Below are positions 58,901 to 64,000 of a DNA stretch of 64,000 nt, one piece after another (positions within the stretch are counted from its first letter, which is position 1; the number at the start of each line of letters is the position of its first letter). A program made the translations under genes and the position numbers. Source of the stretch: Bombyx mori (taxonomy: Eukaryota > Arthropoda > Insecta > Lepidoptera > Bombycidae); the NCBI RefSeq assembly GCF_030269925.1, contig NC_085107.1:18354001-18418000 (forward strand). The letters run 5' to 3'. Under the pieces are notes generated by a model, which saw only the letters and a program-made list of their open reading frames with translations, ran no database searches and had not been told where the DNA came from.

Positions 58901-60718
58901 GTATAAGCGGTCTTCGGCCGTGACCGCTCTGCGCATGGCGTCGGCGAATGAACGCATGCGGTCGATGTTTATCGCGGCGATGTAGTCGCGAATAATCGTA
59001 AAGTCGTTTGAGTGCGCGGGGCCGGGGCGAGGTGCGGGACCGGGCGCGGGGGCGGGGCGCGGCGCGAGCAGGGGCTGGGGTGCCGGTGGTTTCCCTGCCA
59101 GCGTGAGCGGCAGCGGTTTTGCCCACGCGGAGACGGTGGGCACCGGTGCCGGCACGAAGGCAGGTTTCGGCGCGCGGGGCGCCGAAGTCTTTGGGCCGAC
59201 GGTTTTCGAAGGCGCGTTGGCCAGACGCTTCCGCGGGGCCTTGGGGCATCCGCGGTAGTTGGCTGTGTGGCCCTGCTTCTGGCAGAGCACACAGCTCGGC
59301 GGTTCGGTCGCGGTCTCTTTGACCCGCGAACAGTCGGCTGTCGCGTGGACTACGACCATGCCTATTTATAAGGTGAAGCCGTATTGCGTTTCGGTTTGAG
59401 GGGAAGCGCAGTCATCTATACTAATATATAAATCTACAATGGTTTTTACGGATGTTCCGTTATAACTACTGAACCATGCATCCGATTGACTTGAAACTTG
59501 GTATCCATGTAGAAAATACATGTACTTAATGGATAGGTTAATATTTATATGAGTGTTGGACTCCCTAATAATAATGACAATAAATAATAATGTTAATTTT
59601 AAATGTCCAGCGAAGCGGGCGAGTACGGCTAGTTGTATTATAAAACTGAAACTCGGAACTCATGTTTCGAGCCGAGTGGCGGCATTTACGTTTTCGTTGT
59701 CTATGGGCTCCGGTAACCACTTAAGACTAGGTGGACTATGAGCTCGTTCTCTCATCAAACCAATAAATCAGATAATTTTGAGAATTTTTCCTGTAAATGT
59801 TTTACTTAAGTCCCTATTTGAATACATATTGGTGGTGTTTTGAGCCCGCACGGAATAATCGTATTTTCAGTTCGAAGGTTAGGTTAAGTGTTGAAAATTC
59901 GACCGCTTATGGAGTTACCATACAATAATAACCCCCTTAACACCAGATGATTGACATATATGTCTATATGTCCGTCTTGATCTATTTGGCGTATCTCGTT
60001 CCACTATCGTAGCTTTGCGTTAAATTTAATCATAACTGATAAAGATCGCAGTCCAATTAGTATCATCTTGTTTTTATTGCCCTTGTAGTCTCACGAGCAT
60101 ACGGTCCTGATGGTGAGAGGTTACCGTCGCCCATGGACGTCAGCAATGCCAGGGGCAGAGCCGAACCGTTTCCCACCGTTAAAATCTTGTAGAAGCTTCA
60201 ATCATCTTGTAAAAGATCAAGCATCAATCATCAAACTGGGACGCAAGCGCTCCACCACCGGAAACTAGTAATATTTATAAATCGTAAGACAAATATAACC
60301 ATGTTGTTACAAAGATACTGGTGGTAGGACCTCTTTTGAGTCCGCACGGGTAGTAATAATGTATTAATAATAATAGTAGTAATGCGTTTTGGTTTGATGG
60401 GTGGGGTAGTCGTTTTAACTATACTCTGAGACCTTAGAACTTATATTTCAAGATGGGCCGCGCATTTACGTCATAGATGTCTATGGGCTCCACCAACCAT
60501 TCAACACCAGGTGTACCAAAAATTTGAAAAAAGTCACATATCTTGAATGTACACATATTAATATAATGTATCTTTTTCTCAAACAGATCAGGGCGTTCAT
60601 TCGCCCGGTTGAAATTATAGCGTGCTTGCTATCAGCAATCGCGCACGATATTTTTCATCCGGGTGTTAATCAAGGCTTCCTGATTGCAACCTGCAACCAT
60701 CTAGCAGACCTATACAGG
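34911..60718 (+). CDS. Pde7: PDE7-like cyclic nucleotide phosphodiesterase, six exons (partial gene)
   Basis: Predicted 3',5'-cyclic nucleotide phosphodiesterase; the PDE7 family hydrolyses cAMP with high affinity in the cytosol. Six exons (34911-34940, 35850-37274, 45536-45756, 47016-47079, 51885-52081, 60587-60718) are joined by GT/AG sites, and the phases match at all five junctions (1, 1, 0, 1, 0), giving 689 uninterrupted residues. The assignment to PDE7 rests on [13 protein letters not shown], on [18 protein letters not shown] and on [20 protein letters not shown], which follow the PDE7 pattern (VTQAMHCYL, HPGVNQPFLI) rather than PDE4 or PDE8. Spacing across the last two junctions fits mammalian PDE7A with no gap. 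The start codon (upstream exon ending in phase 1) and the second half of the catalytic domain, with the distal metal-binding Asp and the purine-binding Gln, are not in the window. Family call is firm; exact exon ends are read by eye. Confidence 0.85.
34941..35849 (+). other. PDE7-like intron
   Basis: Intron between the 30-nt exon and the large exon. Apart from a sense-oriented LINE 3' tail near 35255-35470 it shows only AT-rich sequence. Confidence 0.6.
35255..35470 (+). mobile_element. Jockey-type LINE 3' tail copy
   Basis: actgagtttcttgccggatc, gtggtagattctgcaaag, gagcccgtgagctcacctac, taggctaccagcgaatagg and poly-A. Sense-oriented in the PDE7-like intron. Confidence 0.8.
35850..37274 (+). 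CDS. Pde7: PDE7-like gene, large disordered N-terminal exon with GAIP repeats
   Basis: A 1425-nt exon, acceptor atttttgcag and donor gtaaga, phase 1 at both ends, with 474 complete codons and no stop. The product is low-complexity and hydrophilic (K, T, S, P, E rich), with no membrane segment or recognisable fold. It contains five related units: STGAIPK near 36466 and 36607, PTGAIPK near 36896 and 36947, and HSGAIPRRK near 37101. It also has a class II SH3-ligand-like PPLPPR (about 37001-37018), followed by RRAIS, and a basic RRKT near 37121. Mammalian PDE7A1 carries RRGAI pseudosubstrate repeats in its N-terminus that bind protein kinase A; the GAI core is similar here, but the two arginines before it are missing in the repeats, so that link is only inference. 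The frame remains open past the donor for six codons (to 37291), so an isoform reading through is possible. Confidence 0.75.
39214..39634 (-). mobile_element. Helitron-like HelA copy
   Basis: ggtcccgcagtagtctaaat, tctcaatttgaccacagacg and tttttgcttcacgtattaat, same layout as 27450-27867. The 3' CTAG has mutated. Confidence 0.78.
40300..40340 (+). repeat. Bm1-type SINE fragment
   Basis: cttactggtggacttcttgt, gagtccgcacgggtag: a 40-bp Bm1 piece. Confidence 0.6.
40460..40700 (+). repeat. Bm1-type SINE
   Basis: ttactggtggtaagatctct, gtgagtccgcacgggtaggt, gcttcggcttgaagggtggg, aacaccaggtgggcgtgagc; lacks the tRNA-like head. Confidence 0.9.
41076..41741 (-). mobile_element. Helitron-like element (family HelB), interrupted by HelA
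   Basis: Minus-strand element starting TCTATACTAATATATAAAG and ending ...GCGAAGCGTACAGCTAG. It is split into 41076-41309 and 41732-41741 by a HelA insertion. Joining the two pieces restores the terminus seen in the uninterrupted HelB copy at 59415-59642. Confidence 0.82.
41310..41731 (+). mobile_element. Helitron-like HelA copy nested in HelB
   Basis: Starts TCTATATATTAATACGTGAA and ends ...ctgcggggccactag with CTAG at 41728-41731. Flanked by A41309 and T41732 of the HelB host. Confidence 0.82.
42319..42660 (+). mobile_element. Helitron-like composite (family HelC)
   Basis: Starts TCTATACATATAAAAAAAAT and contains ggacggctggaccgatgttg and a terminal-like tctaaagcgaagcgatggcg. A phrase ctagcttcgccccgcgg at about 42552 looks like the end of another element in reverse, so this is probably a nest. 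Right boundary uncertain. Confidence 0.6.
42688..42752 (-). repeat. Bm1-type SINE fragment
   Basis: cccttcaaaccgaaacgcat, tactgcttggcagcacaaat: short reverse Bm1 piece. Confidence 0.65.
43303..43553 (-). repeat. Bm1-type SINE
   Basis: cttagatggttggacgagct, cccacctggtgttaagtggt, cttcaaaccgaaacgcatta, ctcacaagagttcctaccac. Antisense to the PDE7-like gene. Confidence 0.9.
45180..45420. other. CpG-rich patch about 120 bases before a PDE7 exon
   Basis: cgttcgcgttgcgtcgctat, ggcgcgtcgaacccgatg and cgagtcgcgcgacgtct stand out from the AT-rich intron. It may be an internal promoter or enhancer; no TATA box or initiator could be assigned. Confidence 0.3.
45536..45756 (+). CDS. Pde7: PDE7-like gene, exon before the catalytic domain
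   Basis: A 221-nt exon with acceptor gattgtgcag and a strong donor gtaagt. It takes phase 1 from the exon ending at 37274 and leaves phase 0. It starts with a basic stretch ([11 protein letters not shown]), then [18 protein letters not shown], then [11 protein letters not shown] and a C-terminal [16 protein letters not shown]. The YIGCCSDV and REQLLTEYL segments line up in order with the YIRMLGDV and RRLLSFQRYL segments of mammalian PDE7A upstream of the catalytic domain, which supports the family call. The run of five basic residues could be a kinase or localisation motif; nothing more can be said from sequence. Confidence 0.85.
45757..47015 (+). other. PDE7-like intron
   Basis: Short intron; no repeat recognised. 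The open frame at 46433-46750 has no recognisable domain and no convincing splice context. Composition is a little GC-richer than the other introns. Confidence 0.6.
47016..47079 (+). CDS. Pde7: PDE7-like gene, 64-nt exon with the WxFxxFxFD motif
   Basis: A very short exon between a good acceptor (gagttttcttttcag) and donor gtaaat. It reads [21 protein letters not shown] plus one base: phase 0 in, phase 1 out, exactly what the flanking exons need. The motif corresponds to GNWNFDIFLFDRLTNG at the start of the PDE7A catalytic domain, and the alignment continues without gap into [12 protein letters not shown] of the next exon. Without this exon the flanking exons are out of frame. It is too short for ordinary open-reading-frame detection. 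Open frames on the opposite strand over the same bases look like shadows. Confidence 0.88.
47803..47944 (-). mobile_element. RTE-like LINE, 142-bp 5'-truncated insertion
   Basis: Minus-strand translation gives [20 protein letters not shown] and [13 protein letters not shown], a typical RTE-type ORF2 C-terminus, then a tail of GATGATGATGAT. The 14-bp direct repeat atggatagcctgat flanks it (47789-47802 and 47945-47958), a target-site duplication. Confidence 0.88.
49053..49109. repeat. 28-bp imperfect tandem duplication
   Basis: tcccaaggaattgttgttga and tcccaagagattgctgttga, each followed by aaatcggt, lie head to tail. Confidence 0.7.
50172..50412 (+). repeat. Bm1-type SINE
   Basis: ctggtggtaggacctcttgt, gcgtttcggtttgaagggtg, gtctatgggctccagtaacc and aataaataaata tail. 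Sense-oriented in the PDE7-like gene. Confidence 0.92.
51465..51548 (+). mobile_element. Jockey-type LINE 3' tail, very short
   Basis: gtcccgtgagctcacctact, agttaaggttacgttgga, ggcctctcaaggctacaagc, then poly-A. Ends about 340 bases before the PDE7-like exon at 51885. Confidence 0.75.
51885..52081 (+). CDS. Pde7: PDE7-like gene, catalytic exon with HNxxH motif
   Basis: A 197-nt exon, acceptor gtttgtccag and donor gtaagt, phase 1 in and phase 0 out. It encodes [20 protein letters not shown] followed by a helix-rich stretch and [20 protein letters not shown]. In PDE structures the first His of HNxxH is the general acid that protonates the leaving group, and the second His is a zinc ligand; both are present. 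TDVTQAMHC is the PDE7 form of this region (PDE4 and PDE8 differ). The exon matches family length with no insertion or deletion. Confidence 0.93.
52540..52890 (+). pseudogene. R1-type LINE ORF2 C-terminus
   Basis: One frame from 52591 to the stop at 52888-52890 gives [16 protein letters not shown], a stop, then [20 protein letters not shown], a second stop, and [19 protein letters not shown]. The C-x2-C-x8-H-x4-C zinc finger is the C-terminal motif of R1-clade (TRAS/SART-like) ORF2 proteins. The two stops sit where Trp is expected (TGG to TGA and TGG to TAG). The RT and endonuclease domains are missing. Confidence 0.78.
52891..53345 (+). mobile_element. GC-rich 3' UTR of the R1-type LINE
   Basis: GC-rich sequence with many overlapping open frames on both strands follows the ORF2 remnant up to about cccccctcgacccggagac, where AT-rich host DNA resumes. 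None of the open frames has a domain; the block is best read as the LINE's 3' untranslated region. Confidence 0.55.
54481..54890 (+). repeat. Long inverted repeat, arm 1
   Basis: caagctattgcatagctttt, cccactccgcctaccatgta, acacattcacacgttgcgct, gcgcggtctagcttatgagt, cagtccccgagtgccacacg. The same roughly 410-bp sequence occurs in reverse at 61463-61875. Part of it is bounded by inverted gctattgcatagc motifs, as in a non-autonomous DNA element. No coding capacity. Confidence 0.85.
55630..55728 (+). repeat. Bm1-type SINE, left part split by a LINE
   Basis: cgtgtaataaaaattaaacc, ttgcgtaattcttggtggtc, gggcgtcttgtgagcttgct. The Bm1 continues on the far side of the LINE at 59372. Confidence 0.75.
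55946..56533 (-). CDS. LINE ORF2, C-terminal part after the frameshift
   Basis: 195 codons in a different frame: [40 protein letters not shown] and [14 protein letters not shown]. This is the thumb and C-terminal domain that normally follows the RT palm in Jockey-type ORF2 (KxKYLGVxLD). It should be contiguous with 56509-58833; the frame change lies at about 56525-56533. There is no C-terminal zinc finger, unlike R1-type elements. Confidence 0.88.
   Translation of the reverse strand: MAPKVKYLGVTLDSRMTFRPHIKTVRDRSAFILGRLYPMICRRSKMSLRNKVTLYKTCIRSVMTYASVVFAHAARIHLKSFQVIQSRFCRIAVGAPRFVRNVDLHDDLDLESISKYLQSASMRHFDKAARHENPLIVAAGNYIPDPADRMESSRRRPKHVISDPPDPLTVLLGTSSTGHRSRRTRRLRRRARRVN
56509..58833 (-). 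CDS. LINE ORF2, endonuclease and reverse transcriptase (main part)
   Basis: 774 codons, starting [20 protein letters not shown]. Residues about 12-230 form an apurinic-like endonuclease: [19 protein letters not shown] and a later TIDLALL and [10 protein letters not shown] (the D..H-type end) are visible. Residues about 480-720 form the reverse transcriptase: [75 protein letters not shown] and the catalytic [10 protein letters not shown]. No stop interrupts these domains. The frame is broken near 56530 by what looks like a one-base deletion, and the C-terminal part continues in another frame (55946-56533). Role: target nicking and target-primed reverse transcription of the LINE RNA. Codon use is GC-rich against the AT-rich host DNA. 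Confidence 0.93.
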   Translation of the reverse strand: MGNNGREKPRSLKLAFYNANGLARQRDQVYEFLRDNLIDILLVQETFLKPSRRDPKVANYVMVRNDRLSTRKGGTVIYYRRALHCVPLDTPSLLHIEASVCRIALTGHQPIVIASVYLPPDKPLLSSDLETLLGMGDAVILAGDLNCHHTRWNCHRTNVNGRRLDAFIDDLTFEIFNPPTPTCYPYNAARRPSTIDLALLRNVTLRLRSIEAMSELDSDDRPVVMQLGRPVNREPDTRTMVDWKKLGTCLADTAPPILPCGPDSTPSPEDTVESINIFTDHVSTAIIRSSKQVDVEDCFHRIRLSPDLRDLVRIRNAAIRAYDRYPTDSNRTRMRRLQREVKSRLSDARNENWDSYLEELAPTHQAYWQLARTLKSETIVTMPPLVRPSGQSPAYDDDDKAELLADALQEQCTTSTQRADPEHTEFVDREVERRASLPPSDALPPITTSEVKEAIDSLQPRKAPGSDGIRNRALKLLPAQLITMLATILNAAMTNCIFPAAWKEADVIGIHKPGKPKNETASYRPISVLPAIGKLYERLLRKRLWDFVSANKILIDEQFGFRARHSCVQQVHRLTEHILLGLNRRKPIPTGALFFDIAKAFDKVWHNGLIYKLYNMGVPDRLVLIIRDYLSNRSFRYRVEGTRSRPRHVTAGVPQGSALSPLLFSLYINDIPRSPETHLALFADDTAIYYSCRKKALLHRRLQTAATTMGQWFRKWRIDINPTKSTAVLFKRGRPPNTTLSISLPTRRDNTSAPAVRPITMFDQPIPWPRRSNT
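58847..59359 (-). CDS. LINE ORF1 (Gag-like), C-terminal part
   Basis: Product: nucleic-acid-binding Gag-like protein of a Jockey-type LINE. The remaining 170 residues start just inside the 5' truncation, so the ATG at 59359 is probably an internal Met rather than the real start. It includes a zinc knuckle [16 protein letters not shown] (C-x2-C-x4-H-x6-C) near residue 22, then a long Pro/Ala-rich linker and a C-terminal segment ending in SVQRTLV. The stop lies 13 bases before the ORF2 start. The upstream knuckles typical of jockey Gag are missing. Confidence 0.8.
   Translation of the reverse strand: MVVVHATADCSRVKETATEPPSCVLCQKQGHTANYRGCPKAPRKRLANAPSKTVGPKTSAPRAPKPAFVPAPVPTVSAWAKPLPLTLAGKPPAPQPLLAPRPAPAPGPAPRPGPAHSNDFTIIRDYIAAINIDRMRSFADAMRRAVTAEDRLYATFEYIDVIESVQRTLV
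59372..59414 (+). repeat. Bm1-type SINE, middle piece
   Basis: gtgaagccgtattgcgtttc, ggtttgaggggaagcgc: middle of the Bm1 copy that was split by the LINE. Confidence 0.75.
59415..59642 (+). mobile_element. Helitron-like HelB, complete copy
   Basis: Starts TCTATACTAATATATAAATC and ends gcgggcgagtacggctag with CTAG at 59639-59642, followed by T. 228 bp. It splits the same Bm1 copy a second time. Confidence 0.82.
59643..59770 (+). repeat. Bm1-type SINE, right end piece
   Basis: cggaactcatgtttcgagcc, gtggcggcatttacgttttc, gtctatgggctccggtaacc, ctatgagctcgttctctcat and aataaat: the end of the interrupted Bm1. Confidence 0.75.
60066..60180 (-). repeat. Unassigned retroelement 3' tail (family B)
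   Basis: tttttattgcccttgtagtc, acgagcatacggtcctgatg, gtcgcccatggacgtcagca. Confidence 0.75.
60315..60517 (+). repeat. Bm1-type SINE next to a splice acceptor
   Basis: atactggtggtaggacctct, gagtccgcacgggtagta, ctgagaccttagaacttata, gtctatgggctccaccaacc, aacaccaggtg. Part of the middle is replaced by a short taataa-rich stretch, and the 3' A-rich tail is missing. It ends about 70 bases before the PDE7-like exon at 60587. Confidence 0.85.
60587..60718 (+). CDS. Pde7: PDE7-like gene, catalytic exon with HD motif (altered HDxDHPG)
   Basis: A 132-nt exon of 44 whole codons, acceptor tttttctcaaacag and donor gtaagt, phase 0 at both ends. It reads from [15 protein letters not shown] through [15 protein letters not shown] to [11 protein letters not shown] supplies a zinc-ligand His and the metal-bridging Asp of class I phosphodiesterases and is intact. 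The second Asp of the usual HDxDHPG is Phe (codon TTT), and the usual Pro of GVNQPF is Gly. Spacing to the previous exon equals that of PDE7A. A Bm1 SINE copy ends about 70 bases before the acceptor. The gene continues beyond the window; no NTSVLENHHW-like exon is visible before 64000. Confidence 0.9.
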
Positions 60719-61462
60719 GTAAGTCTATCAGTAATTTATTTGTATTATTAATACATAAATCTAATGTTTTATTTACGAACTACTTATGTAGCTTGAAAAC
60801 GAGTAAATACGTTTTCTTCTTAAGTACAAAATCGATTTTGAAAAACTAGTGTAATTAATGTATTTGCAATGGGAATGAAACCGTTTTTAATCTTTGGATC
60901 CGCACTATATATAGTCATCCTAATAACGGCGAAGGCCTTTTGTCTCTAGTGTAGGTTTCATAAAAAATGTATATTCATTAATAAACAAATATAATACATA
61001 TAATATGATTGTACGCAATATTTTTACGACAAATATGAAAATGACATCTATCGTAGTCTTTGAGACGGAATACGTCATAGCTTTTTGTGTTCGAAATAGT
61101 CACCACGATGCTGGTACATAAAATGTGTATATTATGTACATTACTTACTTTACTTTGAGATAGCTGTTGAAGTCGGATGTCGTGATATAAGATTTTATGT
61201 TCAGATTAACAGACGGATAATATATAGGCCTCTAGTTTATTTCGTGTTATTAAAGACCCCTAACAAATCTTTGATGCGCTCTAAACTGGACGTCAATCGT
61301 TTGGAAGGTCTTTAAATTAGCTGCCCAATAATGGCATTAGATGATGTTAATAATTTAACGGAACTATTTTATTTTTCAATATAGCAGCGGTAAAGGCTGA
61401 TTGCTACTCAAAGACGCTCTTTTTATTCGCAGTTAAAACTTATAATTAAATAACAACAACAA

Positions 61463-61875
61463 CACGTGTGGCACTCGGGGACTGCCGCGGTAAAGCTATT
61501 GCATAGCATTTTTTATCAATTTATGCAATTATAATTAGACAATAATAATATTATATTAAAACAATAATAAAATAAGACCACACTATATTAAATTTATAAA
61601 CATTAACAAAAGCAAAACATTAACTGTCCCCTTCACACTCATAAGCTAGACCGCGCGAGAGAGAGATGGGCAGCATTTTCATGATGCGCATGCAGTGCGA
61701 CGTCACGCCGCGCGCTTATTCACAAACACTACACAAGCGCAACGTGTGAATGTGTTGAACGCGAGCTACATGGTAGGCGGAGTGGGGGGTTAGGTGTTAT
61801 TTTCGTTACGTAATTTCTTGATTCGGTCGTGGCGCTCAAAGCCCGCGATAAAAGCTATGCAATAACTTAAAAACT
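61463..61875 (-). repeat. Long inverted repeat, arm 2
   Basis: cacgtgtggcactcggggac, aagctattgcatagc, cttcacactcataagctaga, agcgcaacgtgtgaatgtgt, aaagctatgcaataact: reverse complement of arm 1 with point differences and small indels. Inverted gctattgcatagc / gctatgcaataac motifs lie at 61495 and 61854. Confidence 0.85.
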
Positions 61876-62262
61876 TAGCAACGAAAATGAGAAAAGAGAA
61901 AAAAAATAACTGCTTTGTTAGTATTTAAATACAGATGGATATAATTAACAAGCGCTTAAACATCTGTGAAGCAACACGCTACAGCGTAAAGTCGTCACGT
62001 CGATGAAACCTTAATCTGATTCACGAAATCAATTAGGGCGGTGATCGTTCGCCGGCGCGGTGCTAGTAAAAACCAAGTTTAATTTCACGGGAAGGCGGAC
62101 TTGGACGCGTTCCGGAAACTACGGCGAGCGATATCCGATCAACATCGGATCTATATCCGGTTATTGCATAAGGGTAGGGTATCGCTGCCGTACCTAGTTT
62201 TGCGGTGAATCAGTCATGCGTGAAGGCTCGATTGAGGATCGACCACATGTAATGCTGCTTTC

Positions 62263-62413
62263 AGACTACGCTATACTATAATGCCATATAGTATAGCAGC
62301 CTATACTTAGCCAATAATATATAGTACAGTACAGTGTGAACTTGTCTATAACAATGTATGGTGTGCGATATTGTTCTGCTATGAACTATATGCTCTTATA
62401 TTTTAGCGTAGTC
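62263..62413. mobile_element. Small inverted-repeat (MITE-like) element
   Basis: Ends agactacgcta and tagcgtagtc are inverted repeats about 150 bp apart. Within it, gctatactata / tatagtatagc (62270-62280, 62287-62297) forms an 11-bp perfect stem with a 6-base loop. Superfamily not assigned. Confidence 0.55.
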
Positions 62414-63291
62414 ATTCACTTTGAAAAATGGGCTCCGGTAACTAATGCAAATGTGATATTATGTATTTAAAAAAAAATACGTTCATTCGTTTTCTATGCG
62501 TTAGCAAGTATTTCACTTCTTGGACGTGAATTTTCAACTGTTTTTTTGCTTAAAATGCTCTGAAGCTCTCTAAAGCTCTGAGACACAAAACGCAGTAAGG
62601 AGACGCGCGATTTATTTTCCCAAATCAATGATAGTCTTCAAGGCGTCTGCATTTGGCAGGTCTTTACCGGTTCTAAATAAATCTTTATAATTTTAATTAT
62701 AAGCCAAACTACCTTCATAGACTTTTGAGACATTCAAAGACCTCTCGTCTTCGAGTCGCGGTCGATTAAAACACAAACAAGTTTTGTCTGATGGAGCTGC
62801 GGAGACCGCCCATACTATTTATTTCTCATTTGCATAAATATTGATCCTACACGCCATTCATCGAACATCACTCAATTTAACTTCAGCGCCAATGTTTGTT
62901 TATTTTTCATAGTTGATTTCTTGAATATTTAATAGAACTTTTACACTATCCCTCTTTAGAAGAAATATTAGTTCAGGTTATGATATAGATACGTTATAAC
63001 CTGGTCGAATTGTTCTGTTTTATTTTAATTAAAAGGCTTCATTAGTAATTCTGAAAAGCTAATTGAAATTCGATTAATTTTCTGGAACTTACAAATAATA
63101 TTCAGGCGGAAATTGAGAAAGGATTCCGGACGATATGTGCTCATACATACATGTGTGCACTACGAATAAGCGTTCACTCTCATTGCGGTAAACCGCACAA
63201 TTAGTATGCAAACAAGGCGGTTTGTGGTCAGTTGTCCGATCGCTTTAAATTATTTCCTTTGATAGCAGATGAGCATAGATATAGATAGCAT

Positions 63292-63532
63292 ACTGGTGGT
63301 AGGACCTCTTGTGAGTCCGCACGGGTAGGTACCACCACCCTGCTTATTTCTGCCGTGAAGCAGTAATGCGTTTCGGTATGAAGGGTGGGGCAGCCGTTGT
63401 AACCATAATGAGACCTTAGAACTTATATCTCAAGGTGAGTGGCGGCATTTACGTTTTGGATGTCTATGGGCTCCGGTTACCGCTTAACACCAGATGGGCT
63501 GTGAGCTCGTCCACCCATCTAAACAATAAAAA
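63292..63532 (+). repeat. Bm1-type SINE
   Basis: actggtggtaggacctcttg, gtgagtccgcacgggtaggt, gcgtttcggtatgaagggtg, aacaccagatgggctgtgag and aataaaaaag. Confidence 0.92.
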
Positions 63533-64000
63533 AGGGCATAAGGCCCAGTAAATAGTGGGTAGTCATCGATGCACATAGACTTAAATAATGTCAATGGACT
63601 GTTTCGAGGCTCGGTTCAAAATCTCTAATATCAAGTGGCAGTAAAATATCTCTGTACCAGTGACTAGACTAGCTACTAGACACTTTTCCAGATTTTAAAA
63701 GTAGGATGATGGGAAACACCAATCGTTTCCTCAGAGCACACCACGTATAAAGATATTTTACTACTAAAAATTGGTTTTATGAATCATTGGTTTTATTAAA
63801 GCGTAATAGATTCAAACCCGATTCGAATTGAATGCAAGCGAGAAAATAAACAGAATTTTCTCTTTAAGTAAATATACTCCTTTCGTGTTCTATTTGACAT
63901 TTTTCGTCATATTAGTGTACGGTTTTCGAAAGCGGCCCTCGACGCGTTTGCGGCTCATTGCATTAACAACATATATAAATACAGACAACCGCATTTCACG

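Larger units (their letters stand above)
55729..59370 (-). mobile_element. Jockey-type non-LTR retrotransposon, nearly intact ORF2
   Basis: Minus-strand LINE, poly-A tail at 55729-55749 (T run), 3' UTR to about 55945, ORF2 55946-58833, a partial ORF1 58847-59359, and a 5' truncation near 59370. It sits inside a Bm1 copy. Shorter 3' pieces of the same family lie at 474, 6308, 7835, 18569, 35255 and 51465, which shows the family's repeated 5'-truncated insertion. Confidence 0.92.
52082..60586 (+). other. PDE7-like 8.5-kb intron
   Basis: Mostly transposon-derived: an R1-type LINE 3' end, one inverted-repeat arm, and the Bm1/LINE/Helitron nest described separately. 52082-52530, 53350-54480 and 54891-55620 show only unannotatable AT-rich DNA. 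Confidence 0.6.
60719..64000 (+). other. PDE7-like intron, running off the window
   Basis: Contains the second inverted-repeat arm, a small inverted-repeat element and a Bm1 copy. I could not find the next PDE7 exon (family pattern NTSVLENHHW) here. Confidence 0.5.

Noticed and set aside
56869..59371. Plus-strand open frames across the LINE
   Set aside because: Antisense shadows of the GC-rich LINE ORF1 and ORF2.

Overview
The window looks like a piece of a lepidopteran nuclear genome, most likely the silkworm Bombyx or a close relative. It is AT-rich, with long introns and no compact bacterial-style genes. It is packed with Bm1-type tRNA-derived SINEs (about 20 whole or partial copies), 5'-truncated non-LTR retrotransposons, and short non-autonomous Helitron-like elements that start TC, end CTAG and sit between A and T. 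I ran no similarity search; family names come from motifs and remembered family features.

One host gene can be read with confidence, on the + strand. It is a cyclic-nucleotide phosphodiesterase of the PDE7 type, assembled here from six exons: 34911-34940, 35850-37274, 45536-45756, 47016-47079, 51885-52081 and 60587-60718. Every splice site is GT/AG, all five junctions keep one reading frame, and the exons encode 689 residues. The N-terminal part is a 475-codon disordered exon rich in K, P, T and S, with five GAIP repeats and a PxxPxR motif. The last three exons encode the start of the catalytic domain, including the HNxxH and HD metal/catalytic motifs. The gene is open at both ends: the start codon lies upstream of 34911 and was not found, and the rest of the catalytic domain lies beyond 64000. 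One oddity is that the normally near-invariant HDxDHPG motif reads HDIFHPG.

Layout. 1-34910: upstream intron or intergenic DNA with no exon I can support, filled with Bm1 copies, RTE-like and Jockey-type LINE fragments, Helitron-like elements, two pogo-like DNA transposon derivatives and one other inverted-repeat element. 34911-37274: first two readable PDE7 exons. 37275-45535: 8.3-kb intron with Bm1 copies and nested Helitron-like elements. 45536-52081: three PDE7 exons separated by introns. 52082-60586: 8.5-kb intron holding an R1-type LINE 3' end, a 3.6-kb Jockey-type LINE in antisense orientation inserted in a Bm1 copy that also carries a Helitron-like insertion, and one arm of a 6.6-kb-spaced inverted repeat. 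60587-60718: PDE7 exon with the HD motif. 60719-64000: intron with the other inverted-repeat arm, a small inverted-repeat element and a Bm1 copy.

The most informative observations are the PDE7 gene model (two very short exons, altered HDxDHPG motif, GAIP-repeat N-terminus), a 1447-bp pogo-like element with about ten subterminal copies of GGCATCTATCC, and several cleanly readable nested insertions that give the relative order of transposon activity.
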